Source: SKKC01 sp046542845
Lineage (GTDB): Bacteria > Spirochaetota > Spirochaetia > DSM-27196 > SKKC01
Length of the DNA stretch: 64,000 nt
Reading direction: 5' to 3'
Assembly (NCBI GenBank): GCA_046542845.1
Contig: JBKHAN010000006.1
Location: 15,382 to 79,381 of the forward strand
The notes under the pieces are model-generated. The model was not told the DNA's origin and did not search any database. It saw only the letters and a program-made list of their open reading frames with translations. Position 1 is the first letter of the stretch; the number at the start of each line of letters is the position of its first letter. Of this stretch, positions 1-9,710 are shown one piece after another. Position numbers and translations under genes: made by a program.

Positions 1-657
1 CGCGAAGTCACTCGCGGTCGCGCGATTCGCAGCTTCAATCCCCGAAGGCTCCGAGAAAGAGTACGACGAAGCACCGAGTGACTCGAACACCTCTTCCATC
101 CGCTCTGCGAACCGGGGAACGGACCCATCGACGTGGTACGCCAGAGCTATCGCGGCATCGTTTCCCGAAGCTATCGAAAGTCCGAGAAGCAAGGTCTCTA
201 TACGGATACGTTGATCGACGCCGAGAAACAGAACGCTCGACCGCGCGGGCATCGCCGTCCAGTACGCCTCGGGCACGGGGGTGACCCGATCTTCAAGCGA
301 CAGTTCACCACGCTCCACCAGGTCGAGAATAACGTACATAGTCACGAGTTTCGTCAGCGACGCTAACGAACGCACCTCTCCGGACCCGTGCGAATACAGT
401 ACCGTATCGGTATCCACATCGATCAGGACGGCCTCGCTCGCATTCAGTTGAAGCTCGACAGGAGAAGCGGCAACGTACACCGTCTCCGGCTCTTCGGCAT
501 TCTCGGCGACGATCTCTGCAGCCGCAGGATCCGCGGCAAACCAGGTTTCTGCCGTCTCCAGTTCCGCGACGATTGCAACGAGCGCAAGCAGAATCAGCAC
601 GGCACCGGCGATTCGAAGGTATAAAGGCAGTTGGAGAAGAACAGTGGGTGAGCGCAT
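1..657 (-). CDS. dacA: D-alanyl-D-alanine carboxypeptidase, S11 family (5' part; runs off the window)
   Basis: Reading from the ATG at 657 gives 219 codons before the window edge. An N-terminal hydrophobic stretch (residues about 8-33) acts as a signal peptide or membrane anchor. The penicillin-binding S-x-x-K motif is visible as SLTK, preceded by VRSLA, and the S-x-N motif as SGN in LSIASGNDAA. The order and spacing match S11 (DacA-like) peptidases, which trim the terminal D-Ala of peptidoglycan stem peptides in the periplasm. The K-T-G motif and the membrane-binding C-terminus lie outside the window, so activity cannot be fully judged. The gene is divergent from the ABC exporter at 739. Confidence 0.88.
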   Translation of the reverse strand, partial: MRSPTVLLQLPLYLRIAGAVLILLALVAIVAELETAETWFAADPAAAEIVAENAEEPETVYVAASPVELQLNASEAVLIDVDTDTVLYSHGSGEVRSLASLTKLVTMYVILDLVERGELSLEDRVTPVPEAYWTAMPARSSVLFLGVDQRIRIETLLLGLSIASGNDAAIALAYHVDGSVPRFAERMEEVFESLGASSYSFSEPSGIEAANRATASDFA

Positions 658-738
658 ATCGGGCGAAACACTACCATGCTTTACGAATGAGAATAAATAA
701 CCGTGGACGTGAGGCGCCGGCTTCAGTATTGTAGCGGA

Positions 739-1674
739 ATGAGTGAAACAATTATTGACGTAGCTCACCTGTACAAGAGCTATGGCTCATTCAGGGCCGT
801 CAAGAACGTCAGTTTTCAGGTACCCAAGTCCGCCTGCGTTGCATTTCTCGGACCCAACGGAGCCGGAAAGACAACCACCATGAAGACCCTTTTCGGGCGA
901 GCCACACCCGACGCTCACAGCGATACCCGCATGCGTGTTTTTGATTTTGATCCGAGAACACACGAGCTGGAAATCAAGGCCCGAACCGGCGTTGTCCCTC
1001 AGGAGGACAACCTCGATGTCGAACTTAATGTTGCTCAGAACCTGTCCATCTATGCCGCGTTCTACGGGTTGTCAAGACCGTTTACCGAACATCAGATTGA
1101 TTATCTTCTCGAGTTCATGGAACTCGGCGACCGACGAAAAGCGCGGGTACGGGAGCTGTCCGGAGGAATGAAGCGCCGCCTTATTATCGCCCGCGCGCTT
1201 CTGAACAATCCCGAGCTTCTCATCCTCGACGAGCCAACCACCGGACTCGATCCGCAGGTACGACAGGTCATCTGGGACAAGCTGCACGGGCTGAAAAGGC
1301 GCGGAACAACGATACTCCTCACGACACACTACATGGATGAAGCGTACCAGCTTGCCGACCACGTTATAATAATGGACAAGGGTGAGTCGGTTATGGCAGG
1401 TGTGCCGCGAGAGCTTCTTGAGCAACACATGGAGTCCCACGTGTTCGAGCTTACCGACCCGACGCGGTCGGACACCGTAGAAGCAGCGTTGAAAGCGAGC
1501 GATGTCTGGCGGCGGGAAGACTCGAGCGCCCGTATCCTGTACTACTGCAGTGGTCAGGACACGCTTCGCCGAATGACCGGCTCGGTCCCGGTGGGAACTT
1601 ATGTCGTACGACCAGTCAATCTGGAAGATCTTTTTATCCGCGCAACAGGGAGGCGACTGAATGAACTCCAGTGA
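739..1674 (+). CDS. ABC transporter ATP-binding protein, NodI/DrrA-like
   Basis: This 311-residue ATPase energises the permease encoded next to it. It has Walker A GPNGAGKTT, ABC signature ELSGGMKRR, Walker B LLILDEPTTGLDP and a switch His in TTHYMDEA. The region after the ATPase core is about 70 residues, like the C-terminal extension of NodI/DrrA exporters. I prefer the ATG at 739 over an upstream in-frame GTG at 703 because similarity to the family begins there. Its end overlaps the permease start by 14 bases, so the two are surely co-translated. The exported substrate is unknown; NodI family members move lipo-oligosaccharides, drugs or polysaccharides. Confidence 0.9.
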   Translation: MSETIIDVAHLYKSYGSFRAVKNVSFQVPKSACVAFLGPNGAGKTTTMKTLFGRATPDAHSDTRMRVFDFDPRTHELEIKARTGVVPQEDNLDVELNVAQNLSIYAAFYGLSRPFTEHQIDYLLEFMELGDRRKARVRELSGGMKRRLIIARALLNNPELLILDEPTTGLDPQVRQVIWDKLHGLKRRGTTILLTTHYMDEAYQLADHVIIMDKGESVMAGVPRELLEQHMESHVFELTDPTRSDTVEAALKASDVWRREDSSARILYYCSGQDTLRRMTGSVPVGTYVVRPVNLEDLFIRATGRRLNELQ

Positions 1675-2521
1675 TGTTAAGCACCTTGACGGCCCTGCTT
1701 TACCCGAGCACGAGGGCAGAACCCGCTCGTCAACCGCACGCGCTCACCGGCACCTGCCGCCACGCTTCGCGCACCGCGTCTATAGCGTGTGGCTTCGGCA
1801 TGTCCGAGTTTATTCGCGAAATCTGCTGAGCAATGCCTTACCACCCTTTCTTGAGCCGCTCGTGTTTCTCGTCGGAATAGGGCTTGGACTTGGCTCGTTT
1901 ATTGAGCAAATGGAAGGTCTTCCGTTTATCGAGTACCTGGCCAGCGGACTGCTTGTCACGGCAGCCATGTTTACCTCGGCATTCGAGTGTACTTTCGGAA
2001 CGTTTATTCGGCTCGAGTTCGATAAAGTCTACCAGGGTATGCTTGGCTCACCGATCACGGCGAACAACCTCATTCTCGGGGAAATGCTCTGGGCCGGGAC
2101 GAAGGGCTTTACCTTCACACTCAGCGTCGCGCTCGTTGTCGCTGCTTTCGGCATACTGCCACCGCTGAGAATTCTCGTTTCACCGCTCATCGGCTTTCTG
2201 ACCGGTCTCATGTTTGCTTGTCTGTCGCTGTTGATTACCAGCTTCGTGAGAACGATCAATCATTTCAATTTCTACTTCTCCGCGTTCATATCGCCGATGT
2301 TTTTCTTCAGCGGCGTCGTGTTTCCAGTCGAGGAACTTCCGGCTATAACGCGACCCGTGACCGAAGCGCTCCCGCTGACACATTCGGTCAGGCTCGTTCG
2401 TGCCTTTGCGTTTCTCGAATTCGAGGCTATACACCTCTGGGATCTGGCGTACATTGTACTGTTCATTGGGCTGATTGGATTTTTCGCGCTGACGCGACTG
2501 CGCAAACGTCTCGTAGACTGA
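1661..2521 (+). CDS. ABC-2 type transporter permease, NodJ-like
   Basis: A 286-residue integral membrane protein with about six hydrophobic segments after a basic N-terminal tail of some 50 residues. The stretch from LEPLVFLVGIGLGLG through YLASGLLVTAAMF is typical of the NodJ branch of ABC-2 permeases. The ATG at 1661 is preceded by GGGAGG at suitable distance and lies inside the end of the ATPase gene. Together the two genes encode a complete minimal exporter, one ATPase and one permease each acting as dimers. No substrate can be read from the sequence or from the neighbours. Confidence 0.9.
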   Translation: MNSSDVKHLDGPALPEHEGRTRSSTARAHRHLPPRFAHRVYSVWLRHVRVYSRNLLSNALPPFLEPLVFLVGIGLGLGSFIEQMEGLPFIEYLASGLLVTAAMFTSAFECTFGTFIRLEFDKVYQGMLGSPITANNLILGEMLWAGTKGFTFTLSVALVVAAFGILPPLRILVSPLIGFLTGLMFACLSLLITSFVRTINHFNFYFSAFISPMFFFSGVVFPVEELPAITRPVTEALPLTHSVRLVRAFAFLEFEAIHLWDLAYIVLFIGLIGFFALTRLRKRLVD

Positions 2522-2556
2522 TTTCTGCCCGGAAGCCACGACAGCCACACGTTCCG

Positions 2557-4443
2557 TTACTCCACTCGCCTCACTTCGCCTGTTCCCGCACCGTCTCGGG
2601 GATCAGCGCCGGTCTCGATATCGCCGGTTTCCGGGTCAACGACCAGCATGTACGCGCTTCCCTCGAGACCGCCGGTACCTCCGTCGAAAATGGCATGACC
2701 CCGCTCTTCAAGTGCTTCGATCACTTCGGGATCGAAGCCATCTTCGAATCGAATGTCGTTTCCAACGCTGTGTGGATAGCTGACCCCCGGAAATCCACGG
2801 CTAATAAAGCGCTCCCGACTGACCGCTTCCTGCGGCGTTGCTCCGAACTCATAAACGGCAAGAAACTGCTGGGCCTGCGCCTGAGGTTGCGTGTCCGCGC
2901 CGGTATTTCCGCCGAGCATGTACGGTGCGCCGTCGGAAAAGACCATATACGGACTGCTTGTATGGCGAACTTTCTTCCCCGGTTCGATCACGTTGGGGTT
3001 GTTCGGGTCCCGCTGCATCATGGTTACGCGACTGTTAATGTGGACCCCGGTGCCCGGTATAACGAGAAACTGCGCACCGAGGCTGGTGGTCACCGCCGCT
3101 GCGTTCCCTTCGGTATCGAGAATATGGAACGTAGTCGTACTATGGCTGTCGTACCAGGACACGTCCGGGGCGGACTCTCCGGTGCCTTCGGCCACACCTG
3201 CTGATTCAGGCTCTCCACGCGAAATCAGCGGTTCAATAGGCCATTCAAGCACGCTGTCCATGGAAATCTGCTGCCGTCGCGCGGCGATATGTTCCTCCGA
3301 CAACAGCTGTGCGACAGGCACGTCAACGAAATCAGGATCCCCGACGTGATAATGGCGATCGGCGAAGGCAAGCTTCGCGGCCTCTACCTGCAGATGAACG
3401 GCGTCCGCATCATCCAGCGAATACTCGGATAAATCAAACCCCTCGAGAATTTTCAGGAGAATGAGCTGCGTAATTCCCTGGCTGTTGGGTGGATTCTGGT
3501 AAATGGTGAGATCGTCATACTCTACGGAGATCGGCTCAACTATTTCGGCTTCAAAATCCGCGAAATCTTCGAGCGCGAGGAAGCCGTCATGTTCTTCCGA
3601 ATAGGCGACGATTGATTCGGCGACTGGTCCACGATATACAAAATCCCGGGCCGCCTGAATCGCCTGTTCCCGCCCTTCAGCCCGCGATTCCCGATATGCT
3701 TCAAGAACACGACGAAACGTCTCGGCCTGCTCCGGCTGGTACACGATATCTCCGAGTTCTTCGATTTCGGAATACACCTCCCGCCCGTGAGCGAACGCCG
3801 GTTCCTGAAAGTGATTGCGTCGATTAATTCCAAGCCACTGTATAAGCCTCGGGGTTGCGGCGTACCCTTCTTCGGCGGCTTCGATCGCCGGTTCGATCAC
3901 CTGGTCGAGCTCAAGCCGACCGAATTCGTCGAGCCACAGCATCCACCCGTCCCATGCTCCGGGAACAATGGCCTGATGCATACCCCGGTCGCCGCCACGT
4001 CCTTCCATCGCCTCAAGCGAAATAGCATTCGGTGCCGGACCGACGCCGTCGAGACTGGTGACTTCGTCGCGCTCGGCGTCGTAGTAAAGGGCCCACGTAC
4101 CCCCGCCGAACACGCTGGAAAACCAGGGCTCCACTATCGTAAGCACACTCGCGACGGCCACCGCCGCATCCGCCGCAGTCCCGCCTGCCTCGAGCATCGC
4201 AAGACCTGCTTCGGTAGCGAGTTCGTGCGCGGAGGTGACCGCATACTGTCGCGGTTGCTCAATCCGGTCTGAGGTGAATGCTTCCGTGGCGCCGGGTTCC
4301 TCCATACGCCCTTCGGCAATCTCGACCGAAGTCATGTCATGGGCACTGATACTTCGGAGCACCGGCGCACCACCAAGCATACCGAAAACCATTGCCATGA
4401 CGACAATCCCGACGCGCAAACCTTTGCTTGTAGAGCCCAGCAT
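2557..4443 (-). CDS. ggt: Gamma-glutamyltransferase family protein (Ntn hydrolase)
   Basis: A 628-residue exported enzyme of the gamma-glutamyltranspeptidase family, which self-cleaves into two subunits and transfers or hydrolyses gamma-glutamyl groups. The ATG at 4443 follows GGGAGAG and opens a signal peptide (residues about 9-33). The large subunit has the family's GGTAADAAVA region and VEPWFSSVFGGG. The nucleophile is probably Thr436, the first Thr of TTTFHILD, giving a 193-residue small subunit. The usual motif is TTHF, so the His is replaced here. The glycine-rich GGNTGADTQPQ region looks more like YwrD-type members than classical GGT, so the natural substrate is uncertain. Confidence 0.87.
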   Translation of the reverse strand: MLGSTSKGLRVGIVVMAMVFGMLGGAPVLRSISAHDMTSVEIAEGRMEEPGATEAFTSDRIEQPRQYAVTSAHELATEAGLAMLEAGGTAADAAVAVASVLTIVEPWFSSVFGGGTWALYYDAERDEVTSLDGVGPAPNAISLEAMEGRGGDRGMHQAIVPGAWDGWMLWLDEFGRLELDQVIEPAIEAAEEGYAATPRLIQWLGINRRNHFQEPAFAHGREVYSEIEELGDIVYQPEQAETFRRVLEAYRESRAEGREQAIQAARDFVYRGPVAESIVAYSEEHDGFLALEDFADFEAEIVEPISVEYDDLTIYQNPPNSQGITQLILLKILEGFDLSEYSLDDADAVHLQVEAAKLAFADRHYHVGDPDFVDVPVAQLLSEEHIAARRQQISMDSVLEWPIEPLISRGEPESAGVAEGTGESAPDVSWYDSHSTTTFHILDTEGNAAAVTTSLGAQFLVIPGTGVHINSRVTMMQRDPNNPNVIEPGKKVRHTSSPYMVFSDGAPYMLGGNTGADTQPQAQAQQFLAVYEFGATPQEAVSRERFISRGFPGVSYPHSVGNDIRFEDGFDPEVIEALEERGHAIFDGGTGGLEGSAYMLVVDPETGDIETGADPRDGAGTGEVRRVE

Positions 4444-4563
4444 GTGAATCTCTCCCTTGTATAATACGCCCCCAGACTGCACCAACCAGCGGTGCCACGT
4501 CAACTCGCCCGGAGCGGCTTGTGATGGCCGCAGTACCGTGCGCGAAGAAGCCCGAGGCACACG

Positions 4564-7500
4564 TCAGGTCAATAAAACGGTCCTGATTTCAAAAGGCTTC
4601 AGCTTCAGGTGAAGAAATCCCCGCTGTATCTCGAGTCTCCCCACGACGTTCTCGAGAAGATCGGTTTCCGAAGCCTCCGTATATCCATTCGGGATTGCGA
4701 TCGAAGCTGAATCGGAGTTCCCGAGACATTCGTATAACCTGAGCACGGTCCCCTTGAGGTTCTCCGAGGGCTTCACCACTTCAAGCTTAACGCTCTGAGA
4801 CTCCACCCTGAAAAAAGATGCATGCGGAGCGACCGATGCATTGTCATTAAGCCCGGCTATCAGCGGAGTCGAGTTTAACTCGTGCGCGCGTCGAACGACC
4901 GCCATCTGATCCCGCGCGCCGGCGTGAGGATAGTAGGCATAGGTGAACTGGTGTAAGCCCATGTCGGCCTCCGGGTCCGGGTGTTTCGGGCTCCGAAGCA
5001 AAGTCAGTTCCATTGTGGTGTCGAGGATGCGATGCCCGTACTTGCAATCGTTCAGAATCGCAAGCCCGGCATCTGCACGGCTGAGATCTGCATAGCGATG
5101 GGCAACAACCTCGAACCGTGCCTCGTCCCAGGACGTATTCGAGTGTGTCGGGCGCGTCACCTGACCGAACTGTATCTCGTAGCGAGCCGAATTCGATCGT
5201 ATGCTGCTCGCAGCCCCGACCCGAAGCATTCGGTGTTCTTCCTTCCAGTCAACCGAGCACGTGATGTAGACCGCCGGGTTGCCGGCCTCAAGGCGTATCA
5301 CCTGATCGATACCCGAATTCCCGACACGAAGTTTAATCCGGACAGAGGCGGTAAAACCGGATGCAGCTACAACCTGTACAGACTCGACAACAGCATACTC
5401 CGGTGTTGTCTCCCGGTAGTAATGACTGACGTCCCATGCATCGTAGTTATACGGGCGGTCTTCCCACAACGTATAGACTGCAGCGTCGCCGACAAGATAC
5501 TCGCAATCGAGGTCTTTGCGGTAGATCGACGAAATGGTCCCGGTACGCGATAACGTCACGCGTACATATTCGTTCTCGAGTGCATCGACAGTCGCGGTAA
5601 CGGGCCCCCCGGTGTCCGCGGCAGCCGTGTCGGTAGCCGGCGAGACCACCGTGTATCCGCACGATGGCACCGGTACACGCACGTGTATGCACCCGTCCGC
5701 ACCTCTTACGACCGGGCATGGGGTGCCGTCGCCGGTTTCAAAGCCGGCGACCGAGGCGCTGCCCTGCCTCAGTTTCACGATCACCACCCGGTCCCACGCG
5801 AGAGCGTTGTAGACGACAAACGCGCCCGCCTGGTCTACCACATATTCGTGTGCAAGCTCCCGGATTCCGTCCACGCGTCCGTTCAGCAATGCGGCAGCAA
5901 GCGTATCCCTCATTCGCGTCAGCTCCTCGACGCACCTCAAGGACTCGCGGTGAGCATCCCTGTACACCCAGTTAATCGAGGAGCCCGGCAGAATGTCGTG
6001 AAACTGATGCAGCAAGGTCTGTTTCCATATCCTGTCGCGGTCCGCTGCACCGTCGTGCATTCTGTCGGTCAGGACCGCGAGGAGTTCCACATCGTGAAGC
6101 AAATGTTCGATCCGGCGATTGAACCTCTTCATGTTCGCTTGCGTCGTGTACGTCCCGCGATGGAACTCGAGATACAGCTCGCCCACCCATTTCGGCAGCG
6201 ATGCCTCGGGGATGTCTCTGAGCGTGTGGAAAAAACTCTCGGCCGTCGCCATTTTCATGCGCGGCATGCCTTCAGTATCTGCACCGCGGCGTGCACGTTC
6301 TATATGCTTGCGAGACGGACCGCCACCACCGTCGCCGACACCGTACAGGTTCAGGAATCCATCGAGCTCAGCGGACTGATGGAATCGCCGTTCTGCTGCA
6401 ATCAGTTTGTGAGGTTCATTGGAGAGGTTGTAATTGTTCGTCGGAAGAAAGTGCGTACGTATTCCGGTGCCGTCGATCCCCTCCCAGAGAAAGGTATGGT
6501 GCGGAAACACGTTTCGCTCATTCCACGAAATTTTCTGGGTCATGAATATGTCGACCCCTGCCTTCTGCAGAATCTGAGGCAGCGCGGCCGAGTAGCCGAA
6601 CACGTCCGGCAACCACAAGTTCCGCAGGTCCTGACCGAATTCTTCCCGGAAAAACCGTTTCCCGTGGATCAGCTGTCGAACGAGCGACTCACCGGAGGGA
6701 ATGTTCATATCCGGCTCGACCCACATCGCACCCTGCAATTCCCAGCGTCCGGATGCGACGGCCCGCTTGATCTCTTCATAGAGTCCGGGATAGTCGTCCT
6801 TGACCCAGGAGAAAAGCTGCGGCTGTGAAGCCCCGAATATGTAATCAGGGTACTCCTCGAGCATTCGCAAGACGGTCGCGAACGAGCGTCCCGCTTTTCG
6901 TCGTGTTTCGCGTATCGGCCAGAGCCATCCAAGATCTATATGAGCGTGTCCGACCGACCACGCAGTCGGCGCACTCGCATTGGCTTTGTGAGCGAGGAGG
7001 TGTCTCGTAATCGCACGTGCTTCTTCCAGACCGGCTCCATCGGCCCATATATTCGCGACCTCGTTCAACCCGTAAAACAGGCGGCGCGCGCGTGTCGAGT
7101 CTTCAGGCAGCGCATCCGCGAGTCCGTACAGAAATTCCAGGTCAAGGTAAAGCTGCCACTGTTCGGGGTCGAACAGCGCAATTTCGGCCTGACGCAGACA
7201 AAACGGTTCCGGGGCACCCTTAAGTCCGAAAAGGCCGTTCGCCGCAGCTTCAACAAGAAGATCGACGGGTTCGCCGCCGGTTACCCTGCCCAGGGGCACA
7301 CGCCGTTTCACCTCAAGTGTCTCGTCGACGCGCTTATAGGTCAGCCCCATCCACGGACTTCCCTCGCGGAACACGCAGCCTTCGGCACCCACGTCGAGAA
7401 GCGCGACTACGGTGTTTCCGGCCCATTCGTTGGGCACCGTCCCCGTAAACCGGAACCAGGCGCTGTCCCACAGTTTCCCCCATTCCTCGCCGACCTGTAT

Positions 7501-7656
7501 GGACTCAAAGCCGTTGTAGTCAATGTCCGAATGCGGGACGGGTGTACTGCTCCTGAGAACACCGGCAGAGAGCGTTTTCTGGTCCGAGTAATAGGTGCTG
7601 TGAATCCGGTCTATCAATTGGGACACGCGACGTCGGGTTATGGATAGTTGATACAT
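4564..7656 (-). CDS. Alpha-mannosidase, glycoside hydrolase family 38
   Basis: A 1030-residue cytoplasmic enzyme with no signal peptide, predicted to release alpha-linked mannose from oligosaccharides. The GH38 zinc site begins with H237-x-H-x-D241 in GHAHIDLGWLW. The nucleophile is Asp351 in LWLPDVFGYSAALP. The N-terminal beta domain, catalytic barrel, three-helix linker and C-terminal beta-sandwich domains are all of normal length. The ATG at 7656 is chosen over one ten codons upstream because AAGGAG sits at ideal spacing before it. It lies between ggt and the topoisomerase pair on the same strand, with 55 bases to parC. Confidence 0.95.
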   Translation of the reverse strand: MYQLSITRRRVSQLIDRIHSTYYSDQKTLSAGVLRSSTPVPHSDIDYNGFESIQVGEEWGKLWDSAWFRFTGTVPNEWAGNTVVALLDVGAEGCVFREGSPWMGLTYKRVDETLEVKRRVPLGRVTGGEPVDLLVEAAANGLFGLKGAPEPFCLRQAEIALFDPEQWQLYLDLEFLYGLADALPEDSTRARRLFYGLNEVANIWADGAGLEEARAITRHLLAHKANASAPTAWSVGHAHIDLGWLWPIRETRRKAGRSFATVLRMLEEYPDYIFGASQPQLFSWVKDDYPGLYEEIKRAVASGRWELQGAMWVEPDMNIPSGESLVRQLIHGKRFFREEFGQDLRNLWLPDVFGYSAALPQILQKAGVDIFMTQKISWNERNVFPHHTFLWEGIDGTGIRTHFLPTNNYNLSNEPHKLIAAERRFHQSAELDGFLNLYGVGDGGGGPSRKHIERARRGADTEGMPRMKMATAESFFHTLRDIPEASLPKWVGELYLEFHRGTYTTQANMKRFNRRIEHLLHDVELLAVLTDRMHDGAADRDRIWKQTLLHQFHDILPGSSINWVYRDAHRESLRCVEELTRMRDTLAAALLNGRVDGIRELAHEYVVDQAGAFVVYNALAWDRVVIVKLRQGSASVAGFETGDGTPCPVVRGADGCIHVRVPVPSCGYTVVSPATDTAAADTGGPVTATVDALENEYVRVTLSRTGTISSIYRKDLDCEYLVGDAAVYTLWEDRPYNYDAWDVSHYYRETTPEYAVVESVQVVAASGFTASVRIKLRVGNSGIDQVIRLEAGNPAVYITCSVDWKEEHRMLRVGAASSIRSNSARYEIQFGQVTRPTHSNTSWDEARFEVVAHRYADLSRADAGLAILNDCKYGHRILDTTMELTLLRSPKHPDPEADMGLHQFTYAYYPHAGARDQMAVVRRAHELNSTPLIAGLNDNASVAPHASFFRVESQSVKLEVVKPSENLKGTVLRLYECLGNSDSASIAIPNGYTEASETDLLENVVGRLEIQRGFLHLKLKPFEIRTVLLT

Positions 7657-7711
7657 GTAATTTCTCCTTGAGAAGGCCTGAAGCACGTTTCGGGCTCGTA
7701 GTAGTCGGACA

Positions 7712-9706
7712 TCAGTTTTTGCGGTTCTTTTCTTTCGAGTCTTTTACCGAGGCGCCCTGTGCGCCTCCCGCGGCCGCATTCGCGACCGTCTTCGCGTCCG
7801 CGGCCATGAAGCGGACCGTCTTGACCTTCTTCGGCGACAGGCGTGTCCCGAGCGCTTTGGCACTCTTGATCAGAAAGTCGTCAACGGGGAAGCTCTCTTC
7901 GGTGACCTGCATCCGGGGGGTGGGAACGTAGCGAACGAATGCAGCGATCCCGTCCCGTGTCGTGACTGCCTGAACAGAGGCGCTTTTCGGCACCAGTTCG
8001 TAGGTCTTGTCAAGAATGTACTGCTCTATGCGACAACGCTTTATGTAGGCGCAGCCACTTTTCCTGTCTATGTACGCTACGTTGAAAACCTTGTCGGCAA
8101 GTGTTTCTCTATCCGCAATCCCACAGGAAAGCATGCCTTTGTCGACGAACAGCTTTTCCGGTACCCGTATTACCTGATAGGTGCCCGTGGCACGAACGAC
8201 AAGCACCCGGTCAAACTCGTTCACCTTGAACAGCTCTTTCCCGCTGGTGACTCCGTAACCGAGATAACCGGTCGCATTATCGTAGCGCAGGGAAAGGTTC
8301 CGCCCTACGACCTCTCGAGCATCGACCTGCTCGAAACACGTAATCTCGGTCCGCCGCTCGTGCAGGGCCTCCTGCTCCCGAACCAGTCCCTCAAGGAAAT
8401 CGATAGCATAGGTCACCAGGTCGCCAAGATGCCGCTTGACGACGTCGAGTCGGTCCCGGATCTTCTGCATCTCGTTTCGCGCTTTCTCGATGTCATATCG
8501 TGAGATTCGGCGTATCGGGATGCGAAGCAGGCGCTCCACGTCCTCGTCGGTCACCGTTCGTCTGATCTCTTTGCGGAAGGGCTTGAAACCTTCGAGCACG
8601 GTGGCAAGAATCGCTTCCTGAGTTCGCTCTTCCTCGATCCTTTTGTACAGTCGCTCTTCGATGAATATTCGCTCGAGGGTACGAGCATGAAGATCGTCGA
8701 GGAGGTGTCCTCGTTCAAGTTCGAGTTCACGTTTCAGTATTTCCACAAGACGCGAGGCGTGATACTCGACAACCTCGGTTACCGTCGTTGCGACCGGCTT
8801 GTTGTCGCGTATCAGCAACAGATTCGTCGATATGGACTGCTCGCAGTCGGTAAACGCGTACAGGGCGTCGACTACATCAGACGCGTAGACGCCCCGCGCC
8901 AGTTTAATCTCAATCTCGACGTGTTCGCTCGTGTAGTCCTGTATTCCCTGTATCTTGACGGTTCCTTTCCGCGCGGCATTTTCAATCGACTGCATTAACG
9001 ATTCAGTCGTGGTTCCGAAGGGCACTTCACGGATAACGATACGCTTCGGGTCCTGCGTATCAAGTTTCGCTCGCACGCGGACCTTGCCCTGCCCGTCCGC
9101 GTAGTCCGAAACGTCAACGAGACCCCCGCCCGGAAAGTCGGGGTAGAGTGCAAAGGGCTCTCCCCGAAGAGAGGCCTGTACGGCATGCAGAATTTCGATA
9201 AGGTTATGGGGCAGTATCCGCGTCGACATGCCAACAGCGATGCCTTCCGCCCCGAGGGCAAGAATCACGGGAATTTTCGCAGGAAAGGTAACGGGTTCAC
9301 GATTGCGCCCGTCGTAGCTCGGTTCGAACTCGGTCAGCTCGGGATTATAGAGGACCCGTTTTGCAAAGGGCAAAACCCTGCACTCTATATACCGCGACGC
9401 GCTCGCTTCATCGCCGGTGAGCACGTTGCCAAAGTTGCCCTGTTTGTCGATAAACAGATCGCGCGACGCGAGACCGACAAGCGCTGCGTAGATAGAAGCG
9501 TCGCCGTGGGGGTGATACTTCATGCAGTGTCCGACGACGTTCGCGACTTTATGAAACTTGCCGTCATCCATCTCGAACAGACTGTGCAGAATCCGTCGCT
9601 GAACAGGTTTTAATCCGTCATCGATATGGGGAATTGCCCGGTCCTTAATGACGTAGCTCGCGTATTCGAGAAAATTATTATTGAAAAGCGTATTTACGTA
9701 AGCCAT
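7712..9706 (-). CDS. parC: DNA topoisomerase IV subunit A (ParC-type)
   Basis: A 664-residue type IIA topoisomerase A subunit that cuts and rejoins DNA for decatenation. The catalytic tyrosine is Y106 in SRYIECR, and the N-terminal core from PVQRRIL to HPHGD is intact. It is shorter than E. coli ParC, with a reduced C-terminal beta-pinwheel domain and a basic tail. The quinolone-determining region reads HPHGDASIY, with Ala where most ParC and GyrA have Ser. The gene starts 4 bases after the parE stop, so the two subunits are made from one message. Pairing with a ParE-type B subunit and overall length favour topoisomerase IV over gyrase. Confidence 0.92.
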   Translation of the reverse strand: MAYVNTLFNNNFLEYASYVIKDRAIPHIDDGLKPVQRRILHSLFEMDDGKFHKVANVVGHCMKYHPHGDASIYAALVGLASRDLFIDKQGNFGNVLTGDEASASRYIECRVLPFAKRVLYNPELTEFEPSYDGRNREPVTFPAKIPVILALGAEGIAVGMSTRILPHNLIEILHAVQASLRGEPFALYPDFPGGGLVDVSDYADGQGKVRVRAKLDTQDPKRIVIREVPFGTTTESLMQSIENAARKGTVKIQGIQDYTSEHVEIEIKLARGVYASDVVDALYAFTDCEQSISTNLLLIRDNKPVATTVTEVVEYHASRLVEILKRELELERGHLLDDLHARTLERIFIEERLYKRIEEERTQEAILATVLEGFKPFRKEIRRTVTDEDVERLLRIPIRRISRYDIEKARNEMQKIRDRLDVVKRHLGDLVTYAIDFLEGLVREQEALHERRTEITCFEQVDAREVVGRNLSLRYDNATGYLGYGVTSGKELFKVNEFDRVLVVRATGTYQVIRVPEKLFVDKGMLSCGIADRETLADKVFNVAYIDRKSGCAYIKRCRIEQYILDKTYELVPKSASVQAVTTRDGIAAFVRYVPTPRMQVTEESFPVDDFLIKSAKALGTRLSPKKVKTVRFMAADAKTVANAAAGGAQGASVKDSKEKNRKN

Positions 9707-9710
9707 AGGC

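Noticed and set aside
5683..6828. 381-codon plus-strand frame opposite the alpha-mannosidase gene
   Set aside because: Shadow of the GH38 coding frame, without ribosome site or motifs.
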